Shown: positions 11,132 through 21,248, numbered from the stretch's first letter. The stretch: 35,290 nt of DNA from Pseudalkalibacillus decolorationis (GCF_024609785.1 NZ_JANHJQ010000038.1:1877-37166), one strand, 5' to 3'. Translations and numbers: made by a program. The notes: generated from the sequence alone by a model not told the origin.

Positions 11132-11911
11132 GTGGGAAAGAGAATAGGCTTAGTAATAACGACACTTTTTCTAGTAGCAGTCCTTGCCGGCTGTTCTCTT
11201 AATGAACCAATCACCGAAAAGAGTACAGGCTTCTGGGATGAATATGTCGTTTATCCATTATCATGGCTAATCACCGAGGTGGCTGATTTTTTCAATGAAA
11301 ACTACGGTCTCTCAATTATCGTAGTAACCCTTTTGATCCGTTTTGTTCTCTTGCCATTAATGATTAAGCAGACGAAAAGCTCAATTATGATGCAACGAAT
11401 ACAACCTGAGATCAAGGCATTGCGTGAAAAATACAGCTCGAAAGACCAGAAAACGCAACAAAAGCTTCAGCAAGAAACAATGCAACTGTTTCAAAAACGT
11501 GGTGCAAATCCTTTGGCAGGGTGTATGCCATTAATTATCCAAATGCCGATTTTATTAGGGTTTTACCATGCAATCATGAGAACAGAAGCGATATCGGAAC
11601 ATAACTTTTTGTGGTTTGACCTTGGAAGTGCAGATCCTTATTACATCCTTCCATTGGTCGCTGGACTTACAACTTACCTGCAACAAAAAATTATGATGGG
11701 CGGCATGGATAGTAGCGCGAACCCACAAATGAAGATGCTGCTATATATTATGCCGGTTATGATTGTTGTATTTGCGGTTTCGTTTCCGGCAGCATTATCT
11801 CTATATTGGGTGGTCGGAAATATCTTCATGATTGCACAAACCTATTTTATTACCCTTCCTATGAAAAATAAGGAAAAGGATAGTAATGATACAGGGGGCG
11901 CGAAAAAGTGA
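11132..11911 (+). CDS. spoIIIJ: YidC/SpoIIIJ membrane protein insertase
   Basis: Oxa1/YidC-family insertase that places proteins into the cytoplasmic membrane and, in spore-formers, is needed for forespore sigma-G activation. A lipoprotein signal peptide ends in the lipobox VLAGC (Cys21). About five membrane segments follow: near residues 60-80, 130-150, 170-190 and two around 205-240, with a charged cytoplasmic loop between the first two. The 259-residue length fits Gram-positive YidC1. The start is GTG after a taaggagg site. Its last bases overlap the jag start (GTGA). No MifM-like leader peptide was seen. Confidence 0.96.
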   Translation: MGKRIGLVITTLFLVAVLAGCSLNEPITEKSTGFWDEYVVYPLSWLITEVADFFNENYGLSIIVVTLLIRFVLLPLMIKQTKSSIMMQRIQPEIKALREKYSSKDQKTQQKLQQETMQLFQKRGANPLAGCMPLIIQMPILLGFYHAIMRTEAISEHNFLWFDLGSADPYYILPLVAGLTTYLQQKIMMGGMDSSANPQMKMLLYIMPVMIVVFAVSFPAALSLYWVVGNIFMIAQTYFITLPMKNKEKDSNDTGGAKK

Positions 11912-12531
11912 AGCAAATAACGATAACGAGCAAGTCAGTTGAAGAAGCGGTAGAAGAAGGACTCCTAAAACTTCAGGCATCACGAGATCAAGTAGAGATT
12001 ACCATTTTAGAAGAATCAAAAAAGGGGTTTCTTGGACTTGGTTTTAAACCAGCTGTCGTTGAAGTTACTTTAATTCAAAATCCAGTAGAAGAAGCAGCTC
12101 AGTTTCTTAAAGATGTTGCTGCTAATATGGGTGTTGAAGTGACGATTACGTTAAAAGAAGAGGAAGAAGGTACTGTTTTTGAAATGAGCAGTGAAAAAAT
12201 TGCCATTTTAATCGGAAAGCGTGGTCAAACACTTAACTCTCTTCAGTACTTAACAAATCTTGTTGCAAACCGAACGTCAAAAGAGTACAAGCGTATCATC
12301 CTAGACGCGGAGAACTATCGTGAAAGACGAAAAGAAACACTAGAGAAACTTGCTCATCGTTTAGCTTCTAAAGCGTTAAAAATCAATAAAAGTGTATCGC
12401 TCGAACCGATGCCCTCACTCGAACGGAAGGTGATTCACTTGACGTTAAAGGAACATGGTAAGGTGGAAACCACTTCTGAAGGTGCGGAACCACATCGCCG
12501 GGTTATTATTACACCTAATAATCACTTATAA
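11908..12531 (+). CDS. jag: RNA-binding protein Jag/KhpB
   Basis: Three-part protein: a Jag_N domain (about residues 1-50), a KH domain with the [13 protein letters not shown] loop (around 105-117), and a C-terminal R3H domain (about 145-207, with ending [10 protein letters not shown]). Homologues (KhpB/EloR) bind RNA and affect cell division and elongation in other Firmicutes. The GTG start overlaps the spoIIIJ stop by four bases, so translation is coupled. It ends the rpmH-rnpA-yidD-spoIIIJ-jag run at a strong terminator. Confidence 0.95.
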   Translation: MKQITITSKSVEEAVEEGLLKLQASRDQVEITILEESKKGFLGLGFKPAVVEVTLIQNPVEEAAQFLKDVAANMGVEVTITLKEEEEGTVFEMSSEKIAILIGKRGQTLNSLQYLTNLVANRTSKEYKRIILDAENYRERRKETLEKLAHRLASKALKINKSVSLEPMPSLERKVIHLTLKEHGKVETTSEGAEPHRRVIITPNNHL

Positions 12532-12549
12532 TAGAGTAGTAAATTCATA

Positions 12550-12580
12550 CTGACCCCATTAATTCGGGTCAGTTTTTTTT
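12550..12580 (+). terminator. Terminator after jag
   Basis: Stem ctgaccc (12550-12556) with gggtcag (12566-12572), followed by eight T residues. A strong intrinsic terminator. Confidence 0.93.
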
Positions 12581-12672
12581 ATGGTTTTGAAAAGATGTAA
12601 TGTTTAGGCTCCAACACCGCAGCCACTCGACCACTATTGATTATTTACCGTGAAAGGTCTAAACTAAGGTGT

Positions 12673-12720
12673 TGTGGATAATAGATAAAATCAAGTTTGA
12701 AAGTTATCCACTGTGGATAA
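12673..12720. promoter_or_regulatory. DnaA-box cluster upstream of mnmE
   Basis: Perfect boxes at 12673-12681 and 12712-12720 (both minus) and a one-mismatch box at 12704-12712 (plus). The last two form the inverted repeat gttatccac-t-gtggataac. It lies about 3 kb from oriC, beyond the jag terminator. A DnaA-box cluster near thdF/mnmE is known in B. subtilis, where origin-proximal clusters restrain initiation. The TATAAT at 12770-12775 downstream is a possible mnmE -10 without a good -35. The rest of the jag-mnmE gap shows nothing else. Confidence 0.75.
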
Positions 12721-12828
12721 CGACATTGAGATTTAATACCGATCAATAATTGCAGAAAGTTTGCTATTCTATAATGTTAAAAAGTACAAAAATCGGTTAA
12801 CCTAGAAGGAAGAAAAGAGGTGAAATCC

Positions 12829-14205
12829 ATGGAAGGAGATACAATCGCTGCCATTTCCACACCGATGGGGGAAGCAGCCATTGCGATCGTTCGTCTAAGT
12901 GGTGAGGAAGCTCTTCATATCGCTGATCGGATGTTTAGAGGAAAGAAACCATTAAAGGAAGTAGATAGCCATACGATTCATTATGGTTATATCATTGACC
13001 CAGATACAGATGAAAAGGCAGAAGAAGTAATGGTGACAGTGATGAAGGCTCCAAAAACGTTTACACGTGAGGATGTTGTCGAAATGAACTGTCATGGTGG
13101 ACTTGTTTCGGTCAACCGTGTATTAGAAATAGCTTTAAATAATGGAGCCCGTATTGCCGAACCTGGAGAATTCACGAAACGAGCTTTTTTAAACGGACGA
13201 ATTGATCTATCTCAGGCAGAGGCCGTCATGGATTTAATCCGTGCAAAAACGGATAGGGCAATGAATGTTGCGATAAATCAAATGGAAGGTAGGCTGTCGA
13301 AGTTGATACACACTCTTCGACAAACATTGCTCGAAACGGTCGCCCACGTTGAAGTGAACATCGACTACCCAGAGTACGATGCTGAGGAAATGACCCATCA
13401 GTTACTCACTGAAAAGCTTACAGAGGTGAAAAGGGAAGTCGAAAAGCTATTACAGACGGCAGAACAGGGAAAGATTTTAAGAGAAGGCTTGTCGACTGTC
13501 ATTATTGGTAGGCCAAACGTTGGGAAATCATCCTTATTAAATAGTCTTGTCCATGAAAATAAAGCAATTGTAACAGATATACCTGGAACGACCCGAGATG
13601 TTATCGAAGAATATGTTAACGTACGTGGAGTTCCACTTCGATTAGTAGATACAGCTGGAATTCGTGAACCCGAGGATCTTGTCGAACGTATTGGGGTTGA
13701 ACGCTCCAGGAAGGTTCTAAAGGAAGCAGATTTGATTCTACTTGTTCTCAATTCTGGAGAAGTTTTAGCAGAAGAGGATGAAAAATTATTTGAAGCCGTT
13801 CGGGGAATGGATGTCATCGTTATTGTAAACAAAACAGATCTTACGCAACAGATTGATCATGAAAAGGTTCATCAGCTTGCCGGAACACATCCGATTGTCT
13901 CCACCTCAATTAAAGAAGAGCAAGGAATTAATGAATTAGAAGAATCGATTAAAGAACTCTTTTTTACCGGATCCGTGGAATCAGGGGATATGACGTACGT
14001 GTCGAATTCAAGGCATATAGCGTTATTAAAGCAAGCAAAACGAACGCTCGAGGAATCTTTAAATGGAATAGATGCAGGGTTGCCTGTTGATATGGTTCAA
14101 ATTGATATTACGAGAACGTGGGAAATTTTAGGAGAAATTGTCGGAGATACGGTATCAGAAAGCTTAATTGATCAGTTGTTCTCTCAATTTTGTCTCGGAA
14201 AATAA
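12829..14205 (+). CDS. mnmE: tRNA modification GTPase MnmE
   Basis: GTPase that, with MnmG, modifies the wobble uridine (C5 position) of certain tRNAs. The N-terminal tetrahydrofolate-binding domain starts [20 protein letters not shown]. The G domain shows GRPNVGKSS (227-235), IPGTTRD (251-257), DTAG (274-277) and NKTD. The protein ends with FCLGK, whose cysteine is catalytic in the family. I use the ATG at 12829, six bases after GAGGTG; a GTG three codons upstream overlaps that site. This gives 458 residues (B. subtilis 459). It precedes mnmG by 27 bases. Confidence 0.97.
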   Translation: MEGDTIAAISTPMGEAAIAIVRLSGEEALHIADRMFRGKKPLKEVDSHTIHYGYIIDPDTDEKAEEVMVTVMKAPKTFTREDVVEMNCHGGLVSVNRVLEIALNNGARIAEPGEFTKRAFLNGRIDLSQAEAVMDLIRAKTDRAMNVAINQMEGRLSKLIHTLRQTLLETVAHVEVNIDYPEYDAEEMTHQLLTEKLTEVKREVEKLLQTAEQGKILREGLSTVIIGRPNVGKSSLLNSLVHENKAIVTDIPGTTRDVIEEYVNVRGVPLRLVDTAGIREPEDLVERIGVERSRKVLKEADLILLVLNSGEVLAEEDEKLFEAVRGMDVIVIVNKTDLTQQIDHEKVHQLAGTHPIVSTSIKEEQGINELEESIKELFFTGSVESGDMTYVSNSRHIALLKQAKRTLEESLNGIDAGLPVDMVQIDITRTWEILGEIVGDTVSESLIDQLFSQFCLGK

Positions 14206-14232
14206 ATATCTAGTAAAGGAGGTTGATGTTTC

Positions 14233-16122
14233 GTGAAACAATATGAAGCGGGGAAGTATGATGTGGTTGTTATCGGTGCAGGGCACGCTGGGGTAGAAGC
14301 GGCTCTAGCTTCGGCGAGAATGGGTGCAAATACGCTTGTTTTGACATTGAATCTCGATACAATTGCGTACATGCCTTGTAACCCTTCTGTCGGTGGTCCA
14401 GCCAAAGGTATCGTTGTACGAGAAATTGATGCACTTGGTGGTGAAATGGCCCGGAATATAGACAAAACACACATCCAAATGCGTATGTTAAATACGGGTA
14501 AGGGTCCAGCGGTTCGAGCCTTACGTGCCCAAGCGGACAAGGTTTTGTATCAAAATGAAATGAAAAAAACACTCGAACAGACTGAAAACCTAACATTACG
14601 TCAAGGAATGGTTGAAGAATTAATCGTAGAAGATGGTGTCTGTAAGGGAGTAGTTACAAAAACAGGATCTGCGTATTATGCAAATACCGTTGTTGTGACG
14701 ACAGGTACGTATTTAAGAGGGAAGATTATTATCGGTGAGCTTACGTATGAAAGTGGTCCAAACAACATGCAGCCAGCGATTAACCTGTCTCATAATTTAA
14801 CAGACCTTGGATTTAACATGGTCCGTTTCAAAACAGGGACGCCGCCTCGGATTAACGCAAACACAATTGACTATAGTAAGACAGAAATACAACCAGGTGA
14901 CGATGTTCCACGTGCCTTTTCCTATGAAACGACTGAATTTATCATGGATCAAATTCCTTGTTGGCTGACGTATACAGGGGAAGTGACGCATGAGTTAATT
15001 AACAATAACCTTGAACGATCACCGATGTACTCTGGTATGATCGAGGGAACAGGACCGCGTTATTGCCCGTCGATTGAGGATAAAATTGTTCGGTTTAATG
15101 ATAAACCAAGACATCAGATTTTTCTCGAGCCTGAAGGGCGAAATACCGAGGAAGTTTATGTACAGGGGCTCTCCACAAGCCTGCCAGAAGACGTCCAACG
15201 AAATATGTTGAAGACGATTGCTGGGCTTGAGAAGGCTGAAATGATGCGTGCGGGTTATGCGATTGAGTACGATGCTATTGTACCTACTCAATTATGGCCA
15301 TCACTCGAAACAAAGTTGGTCAGAAACCTCTTTACTGCCGGACAGTTGAATGGAACGAGTGGGTATGAAGAAGCTGCAGGTCAAGGGATTATGGCAGGAA
15401 TTAACGCTGCAAGAAAAGCAAAAGGAGAAGAACCGGTGATACTAGACCGTTCAGAAGCATATATCGGTGTCTTAATTGATGACCTTGTCACAAAAGGAAC
15501 AAATGAGCCGTATCGCTTATTAACCTCTCGTGCAGAGTACCGTTTATTGCTTCGTCATGATAATGCAGACTTAAGATTGACAGAGATCGGTCATCGCATT
15601 GGTTTAATTTCTGAAGAACGAAATGCTCGTTTCACCTTAAAAAAACAGCAAATTGCCGAAGAAATAGACCGCATAGAGCATACATCGATCAAGCCTTCTG
15701 ATCAATTGCAAGAGATTCTTGGCGAGATTGGTAGTAGTCCATTAAAAGAACCTACAAGTGCTGCAGCTTTACTAAGACGTCCTGAAGTAACCTATGATGT
15801 CATTGCAAAAGTGGTACCTGCTGAATCTGAAATCGACCCTGTAGTAGGAGAACAGGTTGAAATACAGACGAAGTATGCTGGTTACATTGATAAACAATTA
15901 CAGCAGGTTGAAAAGATGAACAAGATGAATAATAAAAAAATTCCTGATGCTATAGATTACTTAGCTATTAATGGATTAGCGACAGAAGCGAAGCAGAAAC
16001 TATCAGAAGTACGACCATTATCGGTAGGTCAGGCGTCAAGAGTTTCAGGGGTAAATCCTTCTGATATATCCATCCTTCTCGTTTATCTTGAACAAGGTAG
16101 GATTGCAAAAATAGCCAAATAA
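14233..16122 (+). CDS. mnmG: tRNA uridine modification enzyme MnmG (GidA)
   Basis: FAD-dependent partner of MnmE in wobble-uridine modification. The dinucleotide-binding motif [10 protein letters not shown] is at residues 15-24. Other family signatures are [37 protein letters not shown] and [19 protein letters not shown]; the helical C-terminal domain contains YAGYIDKQ. Its 629 residues match the usual 628-630. The start is GTG about nine bases after aaaggaggt. It is followed by rsmG 12 bases later, forming the mnmE-mnmG-rsmG operon. Confidence 0.98.
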   Translation: MKQYEAGKYDVVVIGAGHAGVEAALASARMGANTLVLTLNLDTIAYMPCNPSVGGPAKGIVVREIDALGGEMARNIDKTHIQMRMLNTGKGPAVRALRAQADKVLYQNEMKKTLEQTENLTLRQGMVEELIVEDGVCKGVVTKTGSAYYANTVVVTTGTYLRGKIIIGELTYESGPNNMQPAINLSHNLTDLGFNMVRFKTGTPPRINANTIDYSKTEIQPGDDVPRAFSYETTEFIMDQIPCWLTYTGEVTHELINNNLERSPMYSGMIEGTGPRYCPSIEDKIVRFNDKPRHQIFLEPEGRNTEEVYVQGLSTSLPEDVQRNMLKTIAGLEKAEMMRAGYAIEYDAIVPTQLWPSLETKLVRNLFTAGQLNGTSGYEEAAGQGIMAGINAARKAKGEEPVILDRSEAYIGVLIDDLVTKGTNEPYRLLTSRAEYRLLLRHDNADLRLTEIGHRIGLISEERNARFTLKKQQIAEEIDRIEHTSIKPSDQLQEILGEIGSSPLKEPTSAAALLRRPEVTYDVIAKVVPAESEIDPVVGEQVEIQTKYAGYIDKQLQQVEKMNKMNNKKIPDAIDYLAINGLATEAKQKLSEVRPLSVGQASRVSGVNPSDISILLVYLEQGRIAKIAK

Positions 16123-16134
16123 CGGGGGTTTCCC

Positions 16135-16848
16135 ATGAATACCGAACAATTTCAACAACAGCTGGAGGAGAAAGGAATTTCCCTTTCTCCCTATCAGCTT
16201 GGTCAATTCGATACATATTTTCACACACTTGTAAAATGGAACGAAAAAATGAATTTAACCGCGATTACAGAGCGTGAAGAGGTCTATTTGAAACATTTTT
16301 ACGATTCTGTAGCTGCCGCATTTTATTTTGATTTTACCAAAGTCCAAACACTTTGTGATGTTGGAGCAGGAGCTGGATTCCCTAGCATTCCTTTAAAAAT
16401 CTGTTTCCCTGACCTTGATATTACAATCGTTGATTCACTTAATAAGCGAATCAGTTTTCTTGAGCACCTCAGTAAATCCTTACATTTAACAGGAACTCAT
16501 TTTTTTCATGATCGTGCTGAAACATTTGCGAAAAAGGCGAATCATCGGGAATTATACGATGTGGTCACAGCAAGAGCTGTGGCGAGAATGTCTGTCTTAT
16601 CTGAGCTTTGCTTGCCGCTTGTTAAGAAAAATGGCGTGTTTCTTGCGATGAAAGCAGCCAATGCCTATGATGAATATGAAGCAGCCACGTACGCAATCAA
16701 GCTATTAGGTGGAAAATTAGACAGGATCGAACAATTTCACCTTCCATTTGAGGAAAGTGAACGAAACCTAATTTTTATCCAGAAACAAAAGACAACACCG
16801 AAAAAGTATCCTCGAAAACCCGGGACGCCGAATCGAAACCCTTTATAA
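16135..16848 (+). CDS. rsmG: 16S rRNA (guanine527-N7)-methyltransferase RsmG (GidB)
   Basis: SAM-dependent enzyme that methylates G527 (E. coli numbering) of 16S rRNA; loss gives low-level streptomycin resistance in several bacteria. The SAM motif [13 protein letters not shown] is at residues 75-87. [10 protein letters not shown] near 35-44 and TARAVA around the catalytic core are also typical. The basic C-terminal tail ([16 protein letters not shown]) matches Bacillus RsmG. The length is 237 residues (B. subtilis 239). It is the last gene of the mnm operon, and a parS site begins five bases after its stop. Confidence 0.97.
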   Translation: MNTEQFQQQLEEKGISLSPYQLGQFDTYFHTLVKWNEKMNLTAITEREEVYLKHFYDSVAAAFYFDFTKVQTLCDVGAGAGFPSIPLKICFPDLDITIVDSLNKRISFLEHLSKSLHLTGTHFFHDRAETFAKKANHRELYDVVTARAVARMSVLSELCLPLVKKNGVFLAMKAANAYDEYEAATYAIKLLGGKLDRIEQFHLPFEESERNLIFIQKQKTTPKKYPRKPGTPNRNPL

Positions 16849-16853
16849 TACTG

Positions 16854-16869
16854 TGTTCCACGTGAAACA
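16854..16869. other. parS centromere site
   Basis: tgttccacgtgaaaca, identical to the B. subtilis consensus, in the rsmG-noc gap. It is a loading site for Spo0J/ParB. Noc recognises a different sequence, which I did not find in the window. Confidence 0.95.
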
Positions 16870-16981
16870 ACGAAAATTGTCGAGAGAATGCTGTCGGAAG
16901 AAAAGATGATACAAAGTGAAGGAAAAAGGGTCTGGTCTGTAGAAAGTTATCTATGGAGTTTGGTAAAGGTGGTGTAGAGAG

Positions 16982-17857
16982 ATGAAACATCCGTTTTCAC
17001 GTTTGTTTGGAGTGGGAGACAAAGCGACCGAAGAAGCAGAAGAAGTAGTTTCGGTAAAAAATGATGAAGAGTACAGTGGAAACGAAGAAGTACTTCAAAT
17101 ACCTATCGATGAAATTGTGCCGAACCGTTATCAACCTCGTACAGTCTTTATCGACGAGCGTATTGAAGAGTTGTCACAAACGATTAAGACACATGGCATC
17201 ATTCAGCCCATTGTCGTTCGCCGTCATGATCATCAATACGAAATTATTGCAGGGGAGCGCCGCTATCGCGCTGTTCAAAAACTCGGCTGGCCAACGATTC
17301 CAGCTATTGTTAAAGCGTTTAATGAATCACAAACTGCCTCGATTGCATTGATTGAGAATTTACAGCGGGAAGAACTTTCCGCAATAGAAGAAGCAACTGC
17401 CTACGCAAAATTAATAGAGTTACATGGGTTAACACAAGAAAGCCTTGCACAGCGACTTGGAAAGGGTCAGTCAACGATTGCTAATAAGCTACGCCTATTA
17501 AAGCTACCTGATCTGGTTCAGCATGCACTTCTCAATAAGGAAATAACCGAGCGACATGCTAGAGCACTTATTTCGTTGAAAACACCTGAAAGACAGGAAC
17601 AGATCCTCACTGAAATTAAGGAAAAAGGATTAAATGTTAAACAAACCGAAGAACGAATTAAACGTATGCTCGAAACGGAAAAGGAAGCAAAGAAACCAAA
17701 ACCAAAACGAAAATCTGTTAGTAAGGATACTCGGCTAGCAATGAATACCATTCGCCAATCCATTGATATGGTCCACCAAACGGGTCTATCAATTGATACA
17801 CAAGAAGAGGATTTAGAAGACTACTATCAGATTACGATTCGTATACCAAAAAGATAG
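16982..17857 (+). CDS. noc: Nucleoid occlusion protein Noc
   Basis: ParB-family CTPase that coats DNA around its binding sites, binds the membrane and prevents FtsZ assembly over the nucleoid. The N-terminal [10 protein letters not shown] is the amphipathic membrane-targeting helix typical of Noc and absent in Spo0J. The CTP-binding motifs are GERRYR at 91-96 and ENLQRE at 125-130; the helix-turn-helix is around residues 150-172. The 291 residues compare with 283 in B. subtilis. It is paralogous to spo0J downstream, but here it is separated from soj-spo0J by a stress gene. The ATG follows ggtggtgtagagag. Confidence 0.95.
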   Translation: MKHPFSRLFGVGDKATEEAEEVVSVKNDEEYSGNEEVLQIPIDEIVPNRYQPRTVFIDERIEELSQTIKTHGIIQPIVVRRHDHQYEIIAGERRYRAVQKLGWPTIPAIVKAFNESQTASIALIENLQREELSAIEEATAYAKLIELHGLTQESLAQRLGKGQSTIANKLRLLKLPDLVQHALLNKEITERHARALISLKTPERQEQILTEIKEKGLNVKQTEERIKRMLETEKEAKKPKPKRKSVSKDTRLAMNTIRQSIDMVHQTGLSIDTQEEDLEDYYQITIRIPKR

Positions 17858-18060
17858 ATTCCAAGATTCATTTACTTTGACAGTAATTGTCACATAGAGG
17901 ATCAACTCAAGGGCAGGGATTAGAAGCACATCCACTACAGAAGAACCTGGCCTATAAAGAGTCTTCCTCTTTTTTCTTTGCAACAAAAGCTGTAAAAACC
18001 CTAAACTACTTCAATTTTAGGCAATTCATAAAAGGATAATATCTCATTGGTGGGTCTATT

Positions 18061-18086
18061 GTTTAAAATGTTTTACAATCGGGTAT
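18061..18086 (+). promoter_or_regulatory. SigB-type promoter of the stress gene
   Basis: GTTTAA at 18061-18066, 14 bases, GGGTAT at 18081-18086: matches the general-stress sigma-B consensus (GTTTAA, 12-15 bases, GGGWAT). The gene start lies about 27 bases beyond the -10. The rest of the 17858-18112 gap holds only a weak hairpin near 17956 (aaagag/ctcttt followed by T residues) that may end the noc transcript. Confidence 0.8.
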
Positions 18087-18112
18087 TTGTTTGTTGTAAG
18101 GAGGAGATTTAA

Positions 18113-18454
18113 TTGAAACCTAAATTTAAAATATTCCATAACGATGAAAGTTTGAGTGAATCAATTGATAAGCTTAGAAAAGACGGCATTCGAGATGATG
18201 ATATTTATATTCTCGCTCATGATAATGATCATGTTAGACGTACGAAAAAGGAAACAGATGCCAATAAGATTGGTGTCAAAGTAACAGGGGTAGGTACTGC
18301 AACAAAAAATGTATTTAGAAGTAAAGATGAGAAGTTAAGGTCCAAGATGAGGGAAATTGGATTTGACTCTTCCAAGGCTGAAAAACTAGAAGAAGAGTTA
18401 GACAAGGGAAAAATGTTATTAGTGGTAACAAATCAAGATGAAGTCAAGTTTTAA
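18113..18454 (+). CDS. YflT-type general stress protein
   Basis: A 113-residue soluble protein with the general stress protein 17M (YflT) pattern: an N-terminal segment ending SIDKLRKDGIRDDDIYILAHDNDH (about residues 17-40), then DANKIGVKVTGVGTATKNVF and a helical, charged C-terminal half ending LLVVTNQDEVKF. There is no signal peptide or membrane segment. In B. subtilis YflT is a SigB-dependent heat and salt stress protein of unknown biochemical function. The SigB-type promoter directly upstream independently supports the assignment. The TTG start is seven bases after aaggagga. It interrupts the usual noc-soj adjacency. The specific function is unknown. Confidence 0.8.
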   Translation: MKPKFKIFHNDESLSESIDKLRKDGIRDDDIYILAHDNDHVRRTKKETDANKIGVKVTGVGTATKNVFRSKDEKLRSKMREIGFDSSKAEKLEEELDKGKMLLVVTNQDEVKF

Positions 18455-18483
18455 GGGACTTAAAACTAAACAACTTTATTTCT

Positions 18484-18513
18484 AAACCGTTCGAGGGGAT
18501 CGAGCGGTTTTAC
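18484..18513 (+). terminator. Probable terminator after the stress gene
   Basis: aaaccgt-tcga with tcga-gcggttt, a stem of about 10 pairs with a short gggga loop. The T tract is short, so termination may be weak. Confidence 0.5.
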
Positions 18514-18609
18514 GTATGTTTTCTGGCTATAAATTCACTGAGAATATTCATTGAATGATAGATATCTTTTGTTTATTTATGAGAAAGGGCATCCGATCAA
18601 GAGTTTTCA

Positions 18610-18618
18610 TGATAAAAT
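18610..18618 (+). promoter_or_regulatory. Possible extended -10 promoter of soj-spo0J
   Basis: TGATAAAAT (TG-N-TAAAAT) about 40 bases upstream of soj. There is no recognisable -35 at 17 bases, so this rests on the extended -10 alone. Confidence 0.35.
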
Positions 18619-18656
18619 AATAGACAAAGAAGTGAAGGGTAAGGGTAGGTGACATT

Positions 18657-19418
18657 GTGGCGAAAGTCATAGCAATTGCCAATCAAAAAGGTGGCGTTGG
18701 CAAAACAACCACGTCAGTAAACCTCGGTGCGTGTCTCGCATACCTGGGGGAAAAAGTGCTGCTTATCGATATCGATCCTCAGGGTAACGCCACAAGTGGA
18801 ATCGGTATTGACAAAGGGGATATCGATCAATGTATCTATGATGTTCTTGTCGATGACCTTGATGCTCATAAAGTTGTTCAACAAACAAACGTAGAAGGTC
18901 TTTACGCAATTCCATCATCCATTCAGCTTGCGGGTGCGGAGATTGAGCTGGTCCCAACCATCTCGCGTGAGGTTCGATTAAAGCGTGCGATTGAGCAAAT
19001 TTCAGATCAATTTGACTACATAATCATTGATTGCCCTCCATCATTGGGCTTATTAACGATTAATTCACTAACGGCGGCAGATGCTGTTTTGATTCCAGTG
19101 CAGTGTGAGTATTATGCACTTGAAGGACTTAGCCAGCTGTTAAATACGGTTAGGCTTGTGCAGAAACATTTAAATACACAACTTATGATTGAAGGCGTCC
19201 TATTAACCATGTTTGATGCGAGGACAAATCTCGGAATTCAAGTCATTGATGAAGTGAAAAAGTACTTTCAGGATAAGGTATATGGGACTATTATCCCTCG
19301 TAATGTTCGTTTAAGTGAAGCTCCAAGTCATGGAAAACCGATCATTATATATGATCCGAAATCCCGAGGAGCTGAAGTTTATTTAGACCTCGCAAAGGAA
19401 GTGATGGCAAATGGGTAG
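18657..19418 (+). CDS. soj: Chromosome partitioning ATPase Soj (ParA)
   Basis: Deviant-Walker ATPase that moves origin regions with Spo0J and regulates DnaA. The P-loop KGGVGKTTTS is at residues 11-20, preceded by IAIANQ. Further motifs are LLIDIDPQGNATSG (35-48) and DCPPSLGLLTINSL. The C-terminal part (IPRNVRLSEAPSHGKP) is typical. The length of 253 matches B. subtilis. The start is GTG. Its end overlaps the spo0J start by eight bases, indicating coupled translation. Confidence 0.97.
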   Translation: MAKVIAIANQKGGVGKTTTSVNLGACLAYLGEKVLLIDIDPQGNATSGIGIDKGDIDQCIYDVLVDDLDAHKVVQQTNVEGLYAIPSSIQLAGAEIELVPTISREVRLKRAIEQISDQFDYIIIDCPPSLGLLTINSLTAADAVLIPVQCEYYALEGLSQLLNTVRLVQKHLNTQLMIEGVLLTMFDARTNLGIQVIDEVKKYFQDKVYGTIIPRNVRLSEAPSHGKPIIIYDPKSRGAEVYLDLAKEVMANG

Positions 19419-20259
19419 AGGACTCGGTAAAGGGATTAATGCAATTTTTCAAGTCGATGAATCTGAGACAGAGCAGGAGATCCAAGAAATAAAGATCAGT
19501 GAAGTACGACCGAATCCTTATCAACCACGTAAAACCTTTGATAAAAAGGCAATTGAAGAATTGAGAGATTCGATTAAAGCCCACGGGATCCTACAACCAA
19601 TTGTCGTTCGAAAAAGCATTAAAGGGTATGAGATTGTCGTCGGGGAACGGCGCTACCGCGCAGCAAAAGAAGCTGGGTTAGAGAAGATTCCGGTAATGGT
19701 GAAGGATCTTGATGAACAAAAAATGATGGAGCTTGCGTTAATTGAAAACCTTCAGCGAGAAGATTTAAACCCGGTTGAAGAAGGCCAAGCTTATGCAAGT
19801 TTAATGCAAGAATTAGAGCTTACCCAGGAGCAATTGTCGAAGCGACTAGGAAAAAGTCGGCCTCATATTGCGAATCATTTACGGCTATTGCAGCTCCCAT
19901 CTCTCGTACAGCAATTATTAGCTGAAAAGAAACTAACAATGGGGCATGGGCGGGCACTACTCGCTTTAAAAAGTAAAAGGAAAATTAGCCCTCTTGTCCA
20001 AAAGATCATGAAAGAAAACCTTAGTGTTCGCCAAGTCGAAAAACTCGTACAACGGTTGAATGAAAGTGTTTCACGTGAAACAAATAAACATAAAAAGCAG
20101 AAACCGATTTTTGTTAAGGAGAAGGAAGCAACCTTACGGGAACGGTACGGAACGTCTGTTACAATAAAACAAAGTAAACAAAAAGGGAAAATTGAAATTG
20201 ATTTCTTCTCGAATGATGATTTGGAAAGAATCTTAGAGTTGTTGGAAGGAAATCGGTAA
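19411..20259 (+). CDS. spo0J: Chromosome partitioning protein Spo0J (ParB)
   Basis: CTP-dependent DNA clamp that loads at parS, spreads, recruits SMC and works with Soj to segregate origins and to license sporulation. The N-terminal MGRGLGKGINAIF is the conserved Soj-interacting segment. The CTP-binding motifs are GERRYR (78-83) and ENLQRE (112-117); the helix-turn-helix covers about residues 136-160, followed by a C-terminal dimerisation domain. The 282-residue length equals that of B. subtilis. A parS site lies inside the gene at 20067. Confidence 0.97.
   Translation: MGRGLGKGINAIFQVDESETEQEIQEIKISEVRPNPYQPRKTFDKKAIEELRDSIKAHGILQPIVVRKSIKGYEIVVGERRYRAAKEAGLEKIPVMVKDLDEQKMMELALIENLQREDLNPVEEGQAYASLMQELELTQEQLSKRLGKSRPHIANHLRLLQLPSLVQQLLAEKKLTMGHGRALLALKSKRKISPLVQKIMKENLSVRQVEKLVQRLNESVSRETNKHKKQKPIFVKEKEATLRERYGTSVTIKQSKQKGKIEIDFFSNDDLERILELLEGNR
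20067..20082. other. parS centromere site inside spo0J
   Basis: tgtttcacgtgaaaca, a perfect 16-base palindrome fitting the parS consensus, encoding the VSRET segment of Spo0J. B. subtilis also has a parS inside spo0J. Confidence 0.95.
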
Positions 20260-20316
20260 AGAAGATCTGACAATAGTAGTTTTGTATCAGAAATTTCTTA
20301 ATGTATAGACTAGAGA

Positions 20317-20409
20317 CTGACTCAAAATGGATTGAACAATCTTCAAAAAGGCTTCTGCCGGGGCTGACTGAGATTGCAAATCAATCTTGCGAAGAGTCAG
20401 TTCTTTTTT
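20317..20409 (+). terminator. Long-stem terminator after spo0J
   Basis: The base ctgactc (20317-20323) pairs with gagtcag (20394-20400), with an inner agattg/caatct hairpin, followed by ttcttttttt. Just downstream is a variant of the repeat motif (gttaagaaaatataaa, 20415 onward) without a full repeat unit. Nothing else is seen in the spo0J-DUF554 gap. Confidence 0.75.
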
Positions 20410-20489
20410 TAACTCGTTAAGAAAATATAAATACGTTACCTTATTCATACTGGATGCTTGTCAAAAGATAGGATAGTGGAGGTGCACCT

Positions 20490-21218
20490 TTGGTATTACT
20501 CGGAACGATAGTAAATGGAATAGCGATTGCGGTTGGAACTTTATTAGGTCTTATTTTCACACGAATACCTGAAAATACGAAGACAATCGTTATGCAGGCG
20601 ATGGGATTAACAGTGGTCGTGCTTGGAATCGATATGGGGCTTCAAAGTGAACATATTCTTATCGTGATCATTAGTTTAGCTTTTGGTGGGGTTGTTGGAG
20701 AACGTTTGCGATTAGATAATCGGCTTAATCAGCTGGGTGCGTGGATTGAAATGAAATCAGGTGCACAAAAACAGGGAAGTGTTTCGAAGGCATTCGTCAC
20801 AGCTACACTCGTGTTTGTTATTGGAGCATTATCGGTTGTTGGTGCCTTAGATAGTGGGCTTAGACATGACCATCAAATTCTTTATACGAAATCGTTAATT
20901 GATGCGTTTATTGCAATGATTTTCGCTACTACATTAGGGTTCGGTGTTGTTTTCTCAGCAATACCGGTCATTCTTTATCAAGGTACGATTGCTTTACTTG
21001 CAACTCAAATTCACAATTTATTCAGTCCGGAACAACTAGAAATTTTAATTACCGAACTAACAGCTACCGGTGGAATTCTTATATGTGCGATTGGCCTAAA
21101 CTTACTAAAAATCATCTCTGTTAAGGTGGTTAATCTGCTTCCAAGCTTGCTCATAACAGGAATTCTCGTTTATGCACTACAATATAAAGAAAATATTCTC
21201 GATATGTGGCCGTTTTAA
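20490..21218 (+). CDS. DUF554 (YqgA/YdfK-type) membrane protein
   Basis: A 242-residue integral membrane protein of the DUF554 family, function unknown. It starts VLLGTIVNGIAIAVGTLLGL, the glycine-rich first segment of the family, and has about six to seven membrane segments (near 5-22, 35-52, 55-68, 100-120, 138-165, 185-205 and 212-232). GIDMGLQS and GALDSGLRHDHQILYTKSLIDAF are typical conserved loops. The TTG start is seven bases after GGAGG. The position after spo0J is where B. subtilis has yyaB, to which it is not obviously related. Neighbours give no functional clue. Confidence 0.85.
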   Translation: MVLLGTIVNGIAIAVGTLLGLIFTRIPENTKTIVMQAMGLTVVVLGIDMGLQSEHILIVIISLAFGGVVGERLRLDNRLNQLGAWIEMKSGAQKQGSVSKAFVTATLVFVIGALSVVGALDSGLRHDHQILYTKSLIDAFIAMIFATTLGFGVVFSAIPVILYQGTIALLATQIHNLFSPEQLEILITELTATGGILICAIGLNLLKIISVKVVNLLPSLLITGILVYALQYKENILDMWPF

Positions 21219-21248
21219 AATTCATGTTAAAGTGGAAGGGGCTCGCGT

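Noticed and set aside
14227-14240. parS-like tgtttcgtgaaaca at the mnmG start
   Set aside because: It lacks the central two bases of parS, so the half-sites are misphased.
14904-14914. Half-parS tgttccacgtg inside mnmG
   Set aside because: The right half does not match; it is a single half-site in coding sequence.
16818-16828. CCCGGG core near the rsmG end as a Noc-binding site
   Set aside because: Flanking bases do not fit the ATTTCCCGGGAAAT consensus; no Noc site was found in the window, as expected close to oriC.
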